NCBI GenBank assembly: GCA_905250075.1
Contig: CAJNOP010000029.1
Coordinates: forward strand, 1,427,154 to 1,491,153
Source of the DNA: Rotaria sp. Silwood1
Taxonomy: Eukaryota > Rotifera > Eurotatoria > Philodinida > Philodinidae
DNA length: 64,000 bases
Reading direction: 5' to 3'
The position numbers and the translations under genes are program-made. The notes under the pieces were generated by a model. It saw only the letters and a program-made list of their open reading frames with translations, was not told the origin of the DNA and did no database searches. Positions 36,438 through 46,724 of this stretch are shown here, in pieces; the first letter of the stretch is position 1, and each line of letters begins with the position of its first letter.

Positions 36438-39400
36438 ATGTTAAAACGTTATACAACGAAACTAAATTTATTTTTTTTTACATTAATATTTCTTATTTAT
36501 TTGTTTGCCGGTGCTCATTTATTTTCATTTATTGAACAACCAACTGAACGTATAATTATTAATGAAATGTCGAAAACAAGAAAAGATTTTCTTGAGAAAT
36601 ATCCTTGTGTAAAAGGTTTGAATAAACATATTCGATATAAATAAATCGAAGAAAAAATGATGATTTATTTATTTTTCTAGACGACGATTTTGAATCGTTT
36701 ATTGTTACATTACTTGATGCTAATAAACATGGAGTAGATGCACGAACAAATTTTACCACGTAAGAATTAATAATTTTTCCATCTTTTCTTTATTTCGTAA
36801 AATGTTTTCAAGAACTTCAAATATTAAAATGATAAATGTAAAATTTAGTATAATAAATTCATAGGTAACAAAGGATTTTGATACTACGATAAGCTCAACA
36901 TTATTTTAATGAAATATGCAGTTAGAAATTAAAAATGAGAGAAAATGATTTTTGTCTAATATTTAGATGAAATATAGTTAGTGCTTCTCTTTTTGAACTC
37001 ACACCTTGTAGCGTATAACAGTGCTACAGACCAGAAGAAAATTTGCAGCTTGCGTAAAACAAAGAAACATGACCTTCGAAATAAGAGTTTCTGATCTGCT
37101 TCATTGCGAAAACAAAATTTTCATGATGAAGGAAAATTTTGGCTATTTCACTTAGATTTTTCGTACAGTTCATCGTCACTAGTAACGAAAGATCTTCAAT
37201 TCAAGTGATTGACGAAACTCAATACTTTTTCAAAAATAATTTTCTAAGTCTATTTAACTAATAAAATGTTATTTTAAGGAAATCCAAGCTTAATAGTTCT
37301 GCGACCTATGAGTATATCAAAAGGAATTGTAGAGCAGAATCAAAAAAGTATTGTTGGCAAATCGTCGGATATGGAATTCGTTCGATAATGTTTTTGTTTA
37401 ATAACCAATTTATTTACAGTACGCGTAAAAAGTACTTAAAGTTTAATCCTATAGTCTCATAATTTGACTACAAATAGAAGATGTTGAATTTGGGTCGCAA
37501 TGACTATTCATCACTTGATGGACCTTTATGCAGAGGAGCTACAACATCAAAATGAACTTTTTCTTCAGACGAGGATATCTCAACATCAATGAAGAAGAGA
37601 CTTTTGCTAGAGTCAATCCAGATGAAAGCAGCTTTCCCACATCTCAAGATTAAAACAGATTGTAAGCACTCTATCTATGACACAATATAGATATGCTAGT
37701 CTTTATTTATTTATAAGACAATGAAGATTAACGCATTTAAATAGTAGAAAATCAGAAAAATGTTGAAAAAAAGCCTGTATTGAGTCCTAGAAAAAAAAAT
37801 CAGTGTTTTCGTTATAAATCATTTGCATTAAGATCTATCAACATTGGGTTGCTGTTTGCGATCAGAGTTCACCAAGATCTCTTTATAGTTAAAATATCAG
37901 ACAAATGAATTGAAATTGATGTAATTTTATCCAGTAGCGGACTTCTTGCGACTGTTCTATCTGTTTGATTAGAATTGAGTATACATATAACTAGAACAGT
38001 GCCCATCAGGCTTATCGATTAGGAAGAGGATGGCGAATGCTTTTTCCTACCAAATATTCCAAACTTTTTGAAAAATTTTATATGGTCTCGTGAGAAATCG
38101 TAAAAGAAAGAAAATGTTAGTAGGTTTCGCTCTATTTGAGGCAGATATTCATACGAAGATACACTCTCTCAGACCCAATATCACAAGAGCTTGATGATTT
38201 CAGCTTTCTCTGTTCGATCTCTACTAGAAAGATGAACGAGAACATTTTCTACCGAATTTTCAACCTCGTACACCCTTAAAAACAAAAGGAAATTCTAGTG
38301 TGCATCCAAAGATCCGGTTGGTTCTTTCGGATTTTCTGGTTATCGTACCATATAATACGTTGTTTGTGCTTCCAAAAATAGGTTTTCGTCCGCGCAAAGT
38401 TTTAAATCGTCCATCCATACAAGAAAATCTTGATCAAACACTGAATCAAAGAATATTGGAATAAGTATACGAAAACAATGATATGAATTTCATAATGTTA
38501 ATTAATCTTGTTAAAACAAAATAGTTCCGAAAATTTTCTTTTTCAATAGACCAGACAGAAGAAAAATTTTTATAATTTTAATATAGGAAAACTAGAAGAA
38601 TTGATACTGTTTGAATACATTTTTTCTCTTTGAGTTTTGAAAAAAAAAAAGAATAATTCAAATTTACTTAACAGTGTGGATAATTGGTCTTTTGCTCAAT
38701 CGTTCTTTTTTGCGGTTACGGTTGTTACTACCATTGGGTAAGAATATTTTTTCTTTTGATTTATTCTAGTTTTTTTTTCTGAATAGATATGGTCATGTGA
38801 GCCCTTTGTCAGGTAAATATGATTTTTGAAATTTAAATTTTCTGATTAATTCATATAGATACTGGTCGAATAATCTGTATAATATATGCTATAATTGGTG
38901 TTCCCATGACATTATTATTACTGACAACAATTGTTCGAAAACTTCTCATTCTTCTTAATAATACTTATTTATGGTTTTGTCGTAAATTTTCATCTAATCA
39001 AAGATCTGAATCGAAAATTCGTTTTATACATTTATCAATAATTCTCATATTTTCACTTATTTTTCTTTTTATTATTCCATCAATTATATTTGTATGCATC
39101 GAAGAAAATTGGACATTCATCGATGCATTTTATTTTTGTTTTATTTCATTAACAACAATTGGTCTTGGAGATTTTGTTGCTGGAGATTCACCAACACAAC
39201 GTAATAGACTTTTTTATAAAATATGTTTAACAAGTAATCGAAGATCTTTGAATTTTTATATTTTTTAAAATTTCCTTTTTGTTTTTTTTTGTTTTTTTCT
39301 ATATTCAGTTTATCTATTAGTTGGTGTAACGATTATGATGTTAATTCTTGCAATGGTTTCACAAATTCCTGAACTTCGTTTAATACAATATTTTCTAAGT

Positions 39401-39589
39401 GAAACAGAAGTTGAAAATGAACATGAACGTTTATCAACATCAGAAACATCTGGTTTACTTTGGTTACCGAATTCATCATCTAGTCATTCTTATGGTGTTC
39501 AAAATTCATCAACTGATCAACCATATCGTCGGCAAATAAACGAAACAGAAAATATGTCGAATATGACTTCTGACAATACAAAAGGTTAA
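36438..39589 (+). CDS. Two-pore-domain potassium channel (K2P, TWIK/KCNK1-like)
   Basis: Background (leak) K+ channel subunit of 333 residues (KCNK1: 336). Six exons: 36438-36615, 36681-36759, 38675-38737, 38787-38812, 38859-39233, 39309-39589; phases agree throughout. Helix 1 is at about 9-30. The first pore helix is VDNWSFAQSFFFAVTVV with filter TTIGYGH at 104-110. The second pore has TTIGLGD at 214-220, preceded by WTFIDAFYFCFISL. YGHVSPLSDTGRIICIIYAIIGVPMTLL is the TWIK-type link after pore 1. The tail is Ser/Asn-rich. Start: ATG 36438, 32 nt after an acceptor-like CATATTGCAG. Intron 2 (1.9 kb) contains a dispersed repeat and a decayed coding-like patch. A paralogue follows in the same orientation 2.6 kb downstream. 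Confidence 0.93.
38310..38460. repeat. Divergent dispersed repeat, second family, copy 1
   Basis: Homologous in the same orientation to about 57635-57770. Shared blocks in order: GGTTCTTTCGGATTTT versus GGTCCTTTAGGATTTT, a TTAT.G..AC segment, CTTCCAAAAATAGGTTTTC versus CTTCTAAAAATAAATTTTC, GTTTTAAATCGTC versus GTGTTAAATCGTT, and AGAAAATCTTGATCAAACACTGAA versus AGAAATCTGGATAAAATACTGAA. It lies inside intron 2 of the first K2P gene. Ends are approximate. Confidence 0.55.
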
Positions 39590-42148
39590 TAAAGACAATG
39601 AATGATATTTACTTTTTTTTTAAGGAGATTGATGACATAATGGTGCTAATAATTTGTATATTATCTATTGAATGACAATATCTTGCTTTTTTATATCGTT
39701 AATCCTATTTTAAAATTTTTCTATAATCTTATTTTTCTCTCTACTTAGTGCTGTAATAGTCTTCGAATCGAATGTTATTTAAAAAAAAAACTCATATGCT
39801 TATAAATAATCAAGTAGCACATGTGTTTCTTTTATTTATTGGACATGTATGGCATTGATTTTCATGAAAGACAAAGATATGCAAATTAATATTTAGTTAG
39901 AAGATTATTCTTTGTGATATCTTTAGGTGAGCAAAAAGACATTTCTTTTAGCAATTTTTCATTATTTGTTTTCAAATGAAAGGTTACTTCGGAAAAAGAA
40001 ACTACTAAAATTAATGTTTTTAAAGGGCAGAACAGATCCATAACTAGCCCTAATCATGTACAAAGACCGTTTTTCGGAAAGATTAGTATTAATTGAAATG
40101 TGTTAAATTTTTCATCAAATGTTGAAATAGTTATCAACCTCTTAAATATTAACTGATCGTTTACTGAGAAGATTATGTGTATTGTAAAGGCAATTTGTTA
40201 TGTTAGAAGTAAGACGAACATATAACTCAGCAAGGACATTGCCATAGACAAATCGAACATATGAATTGTAAGATCATTAGTAGATTCATTAAGAACTAAA
40301 GAAGTTCTTTTAATTAAATAAACAATGCTTTTATAACTAAATAGAAGATTGTGTTCATAATATTCGGAAAAGAGATTTTATTAAGAAATCACTCCAAATA
40401 TAAGTACGATGTTGAACTTCACCTATTACTTATTGATGAACAGCAGAAACATTTGAATCAAATACAAGCAATAATTATTATCGATACCGATTTCGTCCAT
40501 TGTAAAAATCCGAGATGAGAAAGTAAGTGATTTCAGAATTCTAAAAATTTTAATCTATATATCTATCTATTAATATTACTGAAAACATAGCTGTTAAAAG
40601 TTGTCTTCAGCAATGTTTTTGTGAAATACTTGCGAAAATTACGGATATCCATCATTATTTTGATATTTAATTGTACAAAATATTTTAAAAATAAATATCA
40701 AAGTAACTATCGTTATCATTTATAATTAAATCCACAGGAATCATGAATGCCCTTATCATATTCATTTCGAATTGCATCGATTTTTTTCAGTTTTGGTGAT
40801 ATTCGCAGTTTTTACAGATATCTGTCTTTGCAATATTCCAATATATGAATATTCTCACAATTATTATTCATATGATATAATAGAATTTATAGAATAGATC
40901 AATGATTACTTTGAATTCTAATCCAATGTAATCAAACATGAGATATATTTCTACTGTAATAGTTTGTATTACTCAAATCTAAATAAAAAGAATGAAAAGA
41001 ACTGAGAATCAACTATTCCATTGCATATGAATCGTGTTAGTTTGTCGCCATTGAAGGATATTGTGTTAAAGAAATAATCTTCGTCTTATTGATAATAGTA
41101 CGAAGATTGATTATTGGACGTTAATATTTGTCAATTGGATTGGTCGTATGACTTATTCCACAGGTGACGAAAATCTCATGCTTCACTTTGCATCTCATTC
41201 TTATAATCATTTTGCATAGAGCATAGGTGTTCCAAAATGAAATTAAAAAAAAAAAAAGAAGATTTTGTACTGATAAAACATCAATAATTAACGAAATGAA
41301 TATTATTTTAGTGATCAATTAGAAAATACAATAAAAAGAGATTAAATAAAACTATATCAAGTTGTATATTATATTCATAGAAAGATACTAGTGTTTCATA
41401 AAACTCGATGAAGCTTAACTTGAAATTAATTTGACATAGTGTTTCATTTAACGAAGTATCCATTAGTTTAACAAGTACTGAGCACGACGATTACTTGAGA
41501 AAGATACAACACATTTTGTTTTGAAGAATGATTTGTTTCATTGTAAAATTTGCGAATAATGTGACAACATTGTTGCTATTTCTAATAGAACCAATGAAGA
41601 CCAGTAACATATTCAGTGAAGCAAATATAAAATTCTTTCAATAATTTACAAAATTTTAGCGTATCTCTTTAAATGTTTCTTCATTGAGAGTGTAATTAAT
41701 AGCAAAGAGTAATCCAATCCTTGTAAATTGAAATTAGTATTGATTATTATTTGAAATAAATAAGCTATGAGATGAATTATTAATATAACAAACTAAAAAA
41801 AAACAGCAACAATCTCTAATTTCAATTCATAGTACTTTGTTTTAAAGACTTATTTGATAACAGATGATTTAGAAAATATAGACAGGGATGTCCTGAGGTC
41901 ACTAGAATTGAAGAAGGAGATGACTCAAGAGACTAATGGGAAGACTTTTACTAAAATTGATCAGATTTTGAGAGAAAGATCGCGTGTTTTGTTTTTTAAA
42001 CTGGTGGGCATTAACTACACTTTAAGCTTCCTTGAAAATAATGTATTCTCTGCTATAATAATGGATAGAAGATGAACAATTGAAGTCACGATACACAAAT
42101 CTTCTCTTTTTATCATGTTGTAGATTGATACAGTCAACATTTCTTTTT
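39590..42148. other. Intergenic stretch between the two K2P genes
   Basis: About 2.6 kb, mostly without coding signal. A frame at 41854-42075 has codon use unlike the neighbouring genes (see findings). CATGTTGTAG at about 42123 is a likely splice acceptor 26 nt before the second K2P start. Confidence 0.5.
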
Positions 42149-44861
42149 ATGATTAAATTATCTCATTTTATTATTGGTTATCTTATTTTTTTATTATTTG
42201 GTGCTTTAATATTCTATGAATTGAATACAGTTGAAGAAAAAAAAAGGCATATATATGTAAATAATCAAATTAAACAATTTATTAATCGAAATAACAAATG
42301 TTTAAAAGGTAATTAAATATTGATAAATAACTTCTTTTTTTTAAATTTTCTTTTCTTTTCAGAACATGATTTATATTCTTATGTTGATTATTTTTTGGAT
42401 AAATCTCATACGGGTTTATGGCATTCATCTTTATCAAAAGCAAATATAACTAAATGGACATTTGGACAAGGCCTATTCTTTGTTACATCTCTAATCACAA
42501 CTGTTGGTAAGATAAGATTTATATAGTTTTCAATGTTTATTTCGAATAAAATATCGACTTCAAACATAAGAAGAACTAACATTTTTTTAAGAATGAAAGG
42601 AATCAATAGCTGGATCAAATGATTCACCAAGGTTACTTGTCCAAAAGATGAGTATTGATTTAAGTGTAGTCGAGACTTAATTAAATTCATTGAGAATTGT
42701 TAACGATAGCCCGTTTACCAACACCTAATGGATTTGTTTGAATTAAATTCGTAAGGGTACTGCCAAGTGTATTGAGAGCATTAGTAGTTACACCACTGAA
42801 TAATTGTTGAAGGATGTTGTCATAGAGAAAGNNNNNNNNNNGTTTGGACAATATTTGAAAGAAAACCAGCTAAGAAATCATTGTAAAAATCAAGACGAGT
42901 TTGAAGTTCTGCTTGTTGATTAGCAACAGGAGCACTTGAGCATAGAGCAAAAAGGGCAAAAACACCGATGGCAATGATTGAAACTGATTTCATGTTGTAA
43001 GTCTCAACTAAAGGTTAGAGAAAAAAAATACTTCAGTGGATATATAAATCTCAGTTTTTATACAATATTGGTATGATGGATCACGCCAGATATCATCTGG
43101 CCTTATTCTCACAAACACTAATGGTACGATATTATGAGGGCGTGAAAAATCGATGTTAACAAAAGAATGATTGTCTGTCATGACATAGAGAAAGAATAAG
43201 ATTAGATTCACACACAGATAGTCAAATATTAAAATTGCACTGCAATAAAAAAAACAGATGTTGTAAGCACGCAGAAATATATAGTAGTACTTCTCGACAT
43301 TTGACCAAAAAGTATTAAGTTTTATTTATTTATATGAAAATCTGTGCATATACATAAACAGTAAAAGAGTACATCATTGAATCAGAAAAAGTTCATGATA
43401 AGTCAACTTTTAAAATTGTTCATTAGATGAAATCGTCAATTAATAGATTTTCTATTATTTTAACGTGTTCTAATAGGTTCTAGTTAGGATGTCATCCGAA
43501 CTGATTCCCATTGATTAAATCTATGTGAGGTCTACAAGGACACTTTGATGAAGCTAGCAAAACTCTACAATAGTTTGTGTCTATAGACCTTTGAAACCGA
43601 GTTAGGAATGTTTTAATAAATTTTACAAGCCAACTTTAAATATATATCGAAAAACCAATAAGCATAATTTCGATTTGAAAACTTGTTCATAGTTAAGTCT
43701 AATGATCCATGAAATATCTTGAAAGTTTCAGTCGAAAATAAGTTTCAAATCAAATTGATTTTTGTATCATATCTGTGACAAGCGCTTAGCTATTATTTTT
43801 TGTTGCGGAAATTTGATACTTCGACAAAAGATCATTGTTTTCGGTTCAAACTTTTAAAAAATTTTACGAATCATACGACCAACATATGGATAAAACCTTA
43901 AATCAAAATTCTGTATTTGTATTCCTCGATATGTATCTAAAACTAAGTCGAAAGTTTAGTAAAACGATTCTAAGTCGACTTCAAAGAACCATGAAGAGGA
44001 GTCTTTTTAGATTTTTCTAATCTTATCAAGACCTCTTGATGAATCCAATGTAAGGTTAAACGACGAGTAACAAATCGGATAGTCTCCTCTTGAATGACAC
44101 TCGAAGGAAAAGCAGTAGATTTCAAGCTCGAAGTCACTGTTGTCTGTATCTCTGTAAAACTTGAACTTTTTTTTTCTTGTCTAATGTGAATTTTTCTTTG
44201 ATTAGGTTATGGAACACCGAATTTAGTAACTTCCTATGGAAAAATTCTCTGTATTATCTATACAGGAATAGGTTTAATCTTTGCATTATTCTTTCAACAA
44301 ATATTACATCATGAATTAATACCAATTTTTTATCGATTTATTTTTCAACTTGCAATGAATCGTCATATTATTTATTATGTCTCAAGGTATCATAGTTTTA
44401 TTGTCTCATTTTTATTGGTGACATTTTTCATAACATTCATTTTTATGATAATTCCAACATTATTTATATATTATATGTACGTTTCAAAATGGTCTTTTAT
44501 TGAATTAATTTATTTTGCTATTACTACAAATCATCTTATTGGTTTTGGTGATCTTATGCCTTGTAGTGATTTATATGGACAAAATCGATCTACATGTACA
44601 TTAATACTAACAAGTAGAATTAGTATTTCTTTTTTTCTTTTATACTCTTATATTTATTTATTCTATTTATTTTTAGTTTATGTAATCATTCAAGTACTTG
44701 TAGCTAGTATTCTTAGTCACATGTGGCTTATATTACCCAGAAAAAATCATCAATTTTTACATCAACGACGACATCATTCCGATCCTAACGTTAATATGGA
44801 TAATAATAAAAATCTTTCTATAGATATAAACGATGAATTATTAGAAAATGTTTTTACATAA
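42149..44861 (+). CDS. Two-pore-domain potassium channel paralogue with non-canonical second filter
   Basis: K2P-type protein of 298 residues from exons 42149-42308, 42363-42506, 44206-44613 and 44677-44861. Helix 1 is at about 5-26 and the first extracellular cap at about 30-80. The first filter is normal: TTVGYGT at 99-105, followed by ILCIIYTGIGLIFALFF. In the second pore, the gap-free equivalent of TTIGLGD is HLIGFGD at 211-217, so the paired threonines are His-Leu. The intron at 44614-44676 is 63 bp and has no in-frame stop, so an unspliced reading also exists; splicing is preferred because the first K2P gene has an intron at the same place and phase. The tail is short and polar. Intron 2 (1.7 kb) holds an antisense secreted-protein gene and an assembly gap. 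Confidence 0.85.
42687..42993 (-). CDS. Small secreted protein nested antisense in a K2P intron, interrupted by an assembly gap
   Basis: I do not recognise the family. The first 50 codons read from ATG at 42993 and give a classic signal peptide (MKSVSIIAIGVFALFALCSS, then APVANQQAELQ) followed by LDFYNDFLAGFLSNIVQ. The run of N at 42832-42841 interrupts the gene. Beyond it one frame stays open for 47 codons (FLYDNILQQLFSGVTTNALN onward) to TGA at 42687, ending NPLGVGKRAIVNNSQ. The two sides are joined only if the true gap length is a multiple of 3 or contains an intron, so 10 N is a placeholder. The product is helical and amphipathic without cysteines after the signal peptide. A TATA box and a CCAAT-like motif lie just upstream. 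The GKR near the C-terminus resembles a dibasic amidation site, which may be coincidence. Confidence 0.7.
42832..42841. other. Assembly gap (10 N)
   Basis: Ten undetermined bases, within the coding part of the nested secreted-protein gene. Confidence 1.
43056..43062 (-). promoter_or_regulatory. TATA box of the nested secreted-protein gene
   Basis: The minus strand reads CCAATATTGTATAAAAACTG. TATAAAA lies 63 nt before the ATG at 42993, leaving room for a short leader, and a CCAAT-like sequence abuts it. Spacing and strand fit a TATA-driven, strongly expressed gene. Confidence 0.5.
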
Positions 44862-44913
44862 ATGTTAGTTATTAAATAGAAATATTTTTTTTTTCTGTCT
44901 TGTTATCTGTATA

Positions 44914-46724
44914 TTATTCAATAATATACATTGTTTCAATATAACGAGCAAGATCAGGTCGATTTAATTCTTTTGATGATACTAGAGAATGAAGTTCAGC
45001 AACAGTTGGTGGAGGTGAAGCATAATTACACCAAGCAGAAATAACTCGTCCTGCTGGATATTGAAGATTTTGTGATAACCAATGATCAATTTCAGATTCA
45101 TCAATTCCAATAAGTCGTGCTAATTCTACCCATTCTGATGATTCACTTGATGAACTACTTTTTGATTGTTGTCGTCGATGGTGTTGACGAGAACTTGAAT
45201 CACTATTATTATTATTATTATTACCATAAGTTGAACCTAGAATAAAAATATTCCGAAAATTAAAAAAAAAAACTAATATTATTAAATAACTTACTCATTC
45301 TTGATAGTGGTCTTTCATTATGACCACTTTTACTAAGTTCTTTTATAATTAACATACGTAAATTCGAATCCATTTTATTTACTAATACTTCACTAGCTAA
45401 TGGAAGACGATATTTTGATGGTAAATTATATTTAATATGTGATGGAATATCATATTGTTGAGGTTGAAAAGATGATGATGATGATGATACAGAATAATAA
45501 TCACTATCGATATATTTTTCTTCTATTGGATTTTGATTTGATATAATGAAAGATGATGAATTTATAAATGCTGATGACGATATATTTTCTTCATTATTTT
45601 CTTCATTTGATATTATTGTTAATGGTAATCTTCTTGTTTGATTAATATATATATCATCATCATCATCATCATTAAATACATTAACTTCATCAGCAAATGA
45701 AACATTTCGTTTAGCTGATGATGTTTGATGACTACGACGTTCATTTGTACTATTTCGATCTGATGAATGAGATTTTGATGATATTTGATCATTTGATAAT
45801 ATATGTGTACTATTAGTAATTTCTTGTTGTTTTTGTGTTTGATCAAGATCAAAAAAAGCATGTTGATCACGAAAACCATCGAGTACATCATCAAGTGTTT
45901 TTTTGGCACGTAATTTTTGTGCATCATTAACTGTATTATAAAAAAAATATTTATTTTATTTATCATTTTTGTTTCTCTATTGAATAATTATTAAATATAT
46001 TAACTTACTAGATCGTACACGAGGTGAAGAAAATATGAAACAAATATCTTCTAAATTTAATCGATGATGTTGAAGAATATCTTCATTTTTAATATTTGGC
46101 TTCTTAAATATTTCCATTTCAATTTGATCAACTTAAAGAAAAGAATAATATTTAATTGTAATATTATAATATAGAATTAATCAAAATATTTTTATTAATT
46201 TCTTTTCTTTTTAATTTCATACCTATAGTAGCATACATTATTTGTAATAATTGAGCATTTTCTTTCCATATATCACGTTCACGTGTAACAAATGTTAAAC
46301 GTTGATCTGATGTAAGACGTTTACGAAACATATCAGGTTCATCAATCGATAATTGTGTTATTTTTTTTTGTACAGGAATTTTTTCATTATCATCAGCTTC
46401 TTGAAAAAGATTTAAAAAAGCAATACGATAATAACATATTTGATCAATCATAGATAATAATATATTAATAGATATATCCGATGGTTGTTGTTTTGTTAAA
46501 TCAATATCATTTTGATAATCATCCATATTAATATTTTCCATGATTTTTGAACAAATAAGATTTAATTTCGAACGAATTTCTTCTCGTTCACGTATTAATC
46601 CTTCAATTTCTTCTTGATGAGGATCATTTAAACCAGTTTTTGATTTTTTCTTGCCTTTTTTACCTGGTGGTGAACTACTTTTCTTTCCACCTTTCTTTCC
46701 AGCAGATACAGGTCGCACCGGCAT
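44914..46724 (-). CDS. Coiled-coil protein with C-terminal death-like domain
   Basis: Four exons, 46223-46724, 46009-46131, 45295-45930 and 44914-45236, all in phase, encode 527 residues. The N-terminus is strongly basic (MPVRPVSAGKKGGKKSSSPP and more Lys). A coiled coil follows at about 36-66 (HQEEIEGLIREREEIRSKLN) and a helical part to about 165. Residues 210-420 are Ser/Asn/Asp-rich and probably disordered. The C-terminal part (about 455-520) reads WVELARLIGIDESEIDHWL, then PAGRVISAWCNY, TVAELHSLV and NRPDLARYIE, the helix pattern of death domains as in ankyrins or UNC5. An upstream in-frame Met (46769) would add a hydrophobic stretch; I prefer 46724 because the upstream codons look like AT-rich leader. 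The basic N-terminus recalls some ciliary proteins, but the function is unknown. Confidence 0.75.

Noticed and set aside
43008-43211. 67-codon minus-strand frame upstream of the nested secreted gene
   Set aside because: It covers the TATA box and leader of that gene and has no recognisable product.
45619-45966. 115-codon Met/His/Ile-rich frame in the death-domain gene
   Set aside because: Shifted-frame shadow of the Asp/Ser-rich coding exon 45295-45930.
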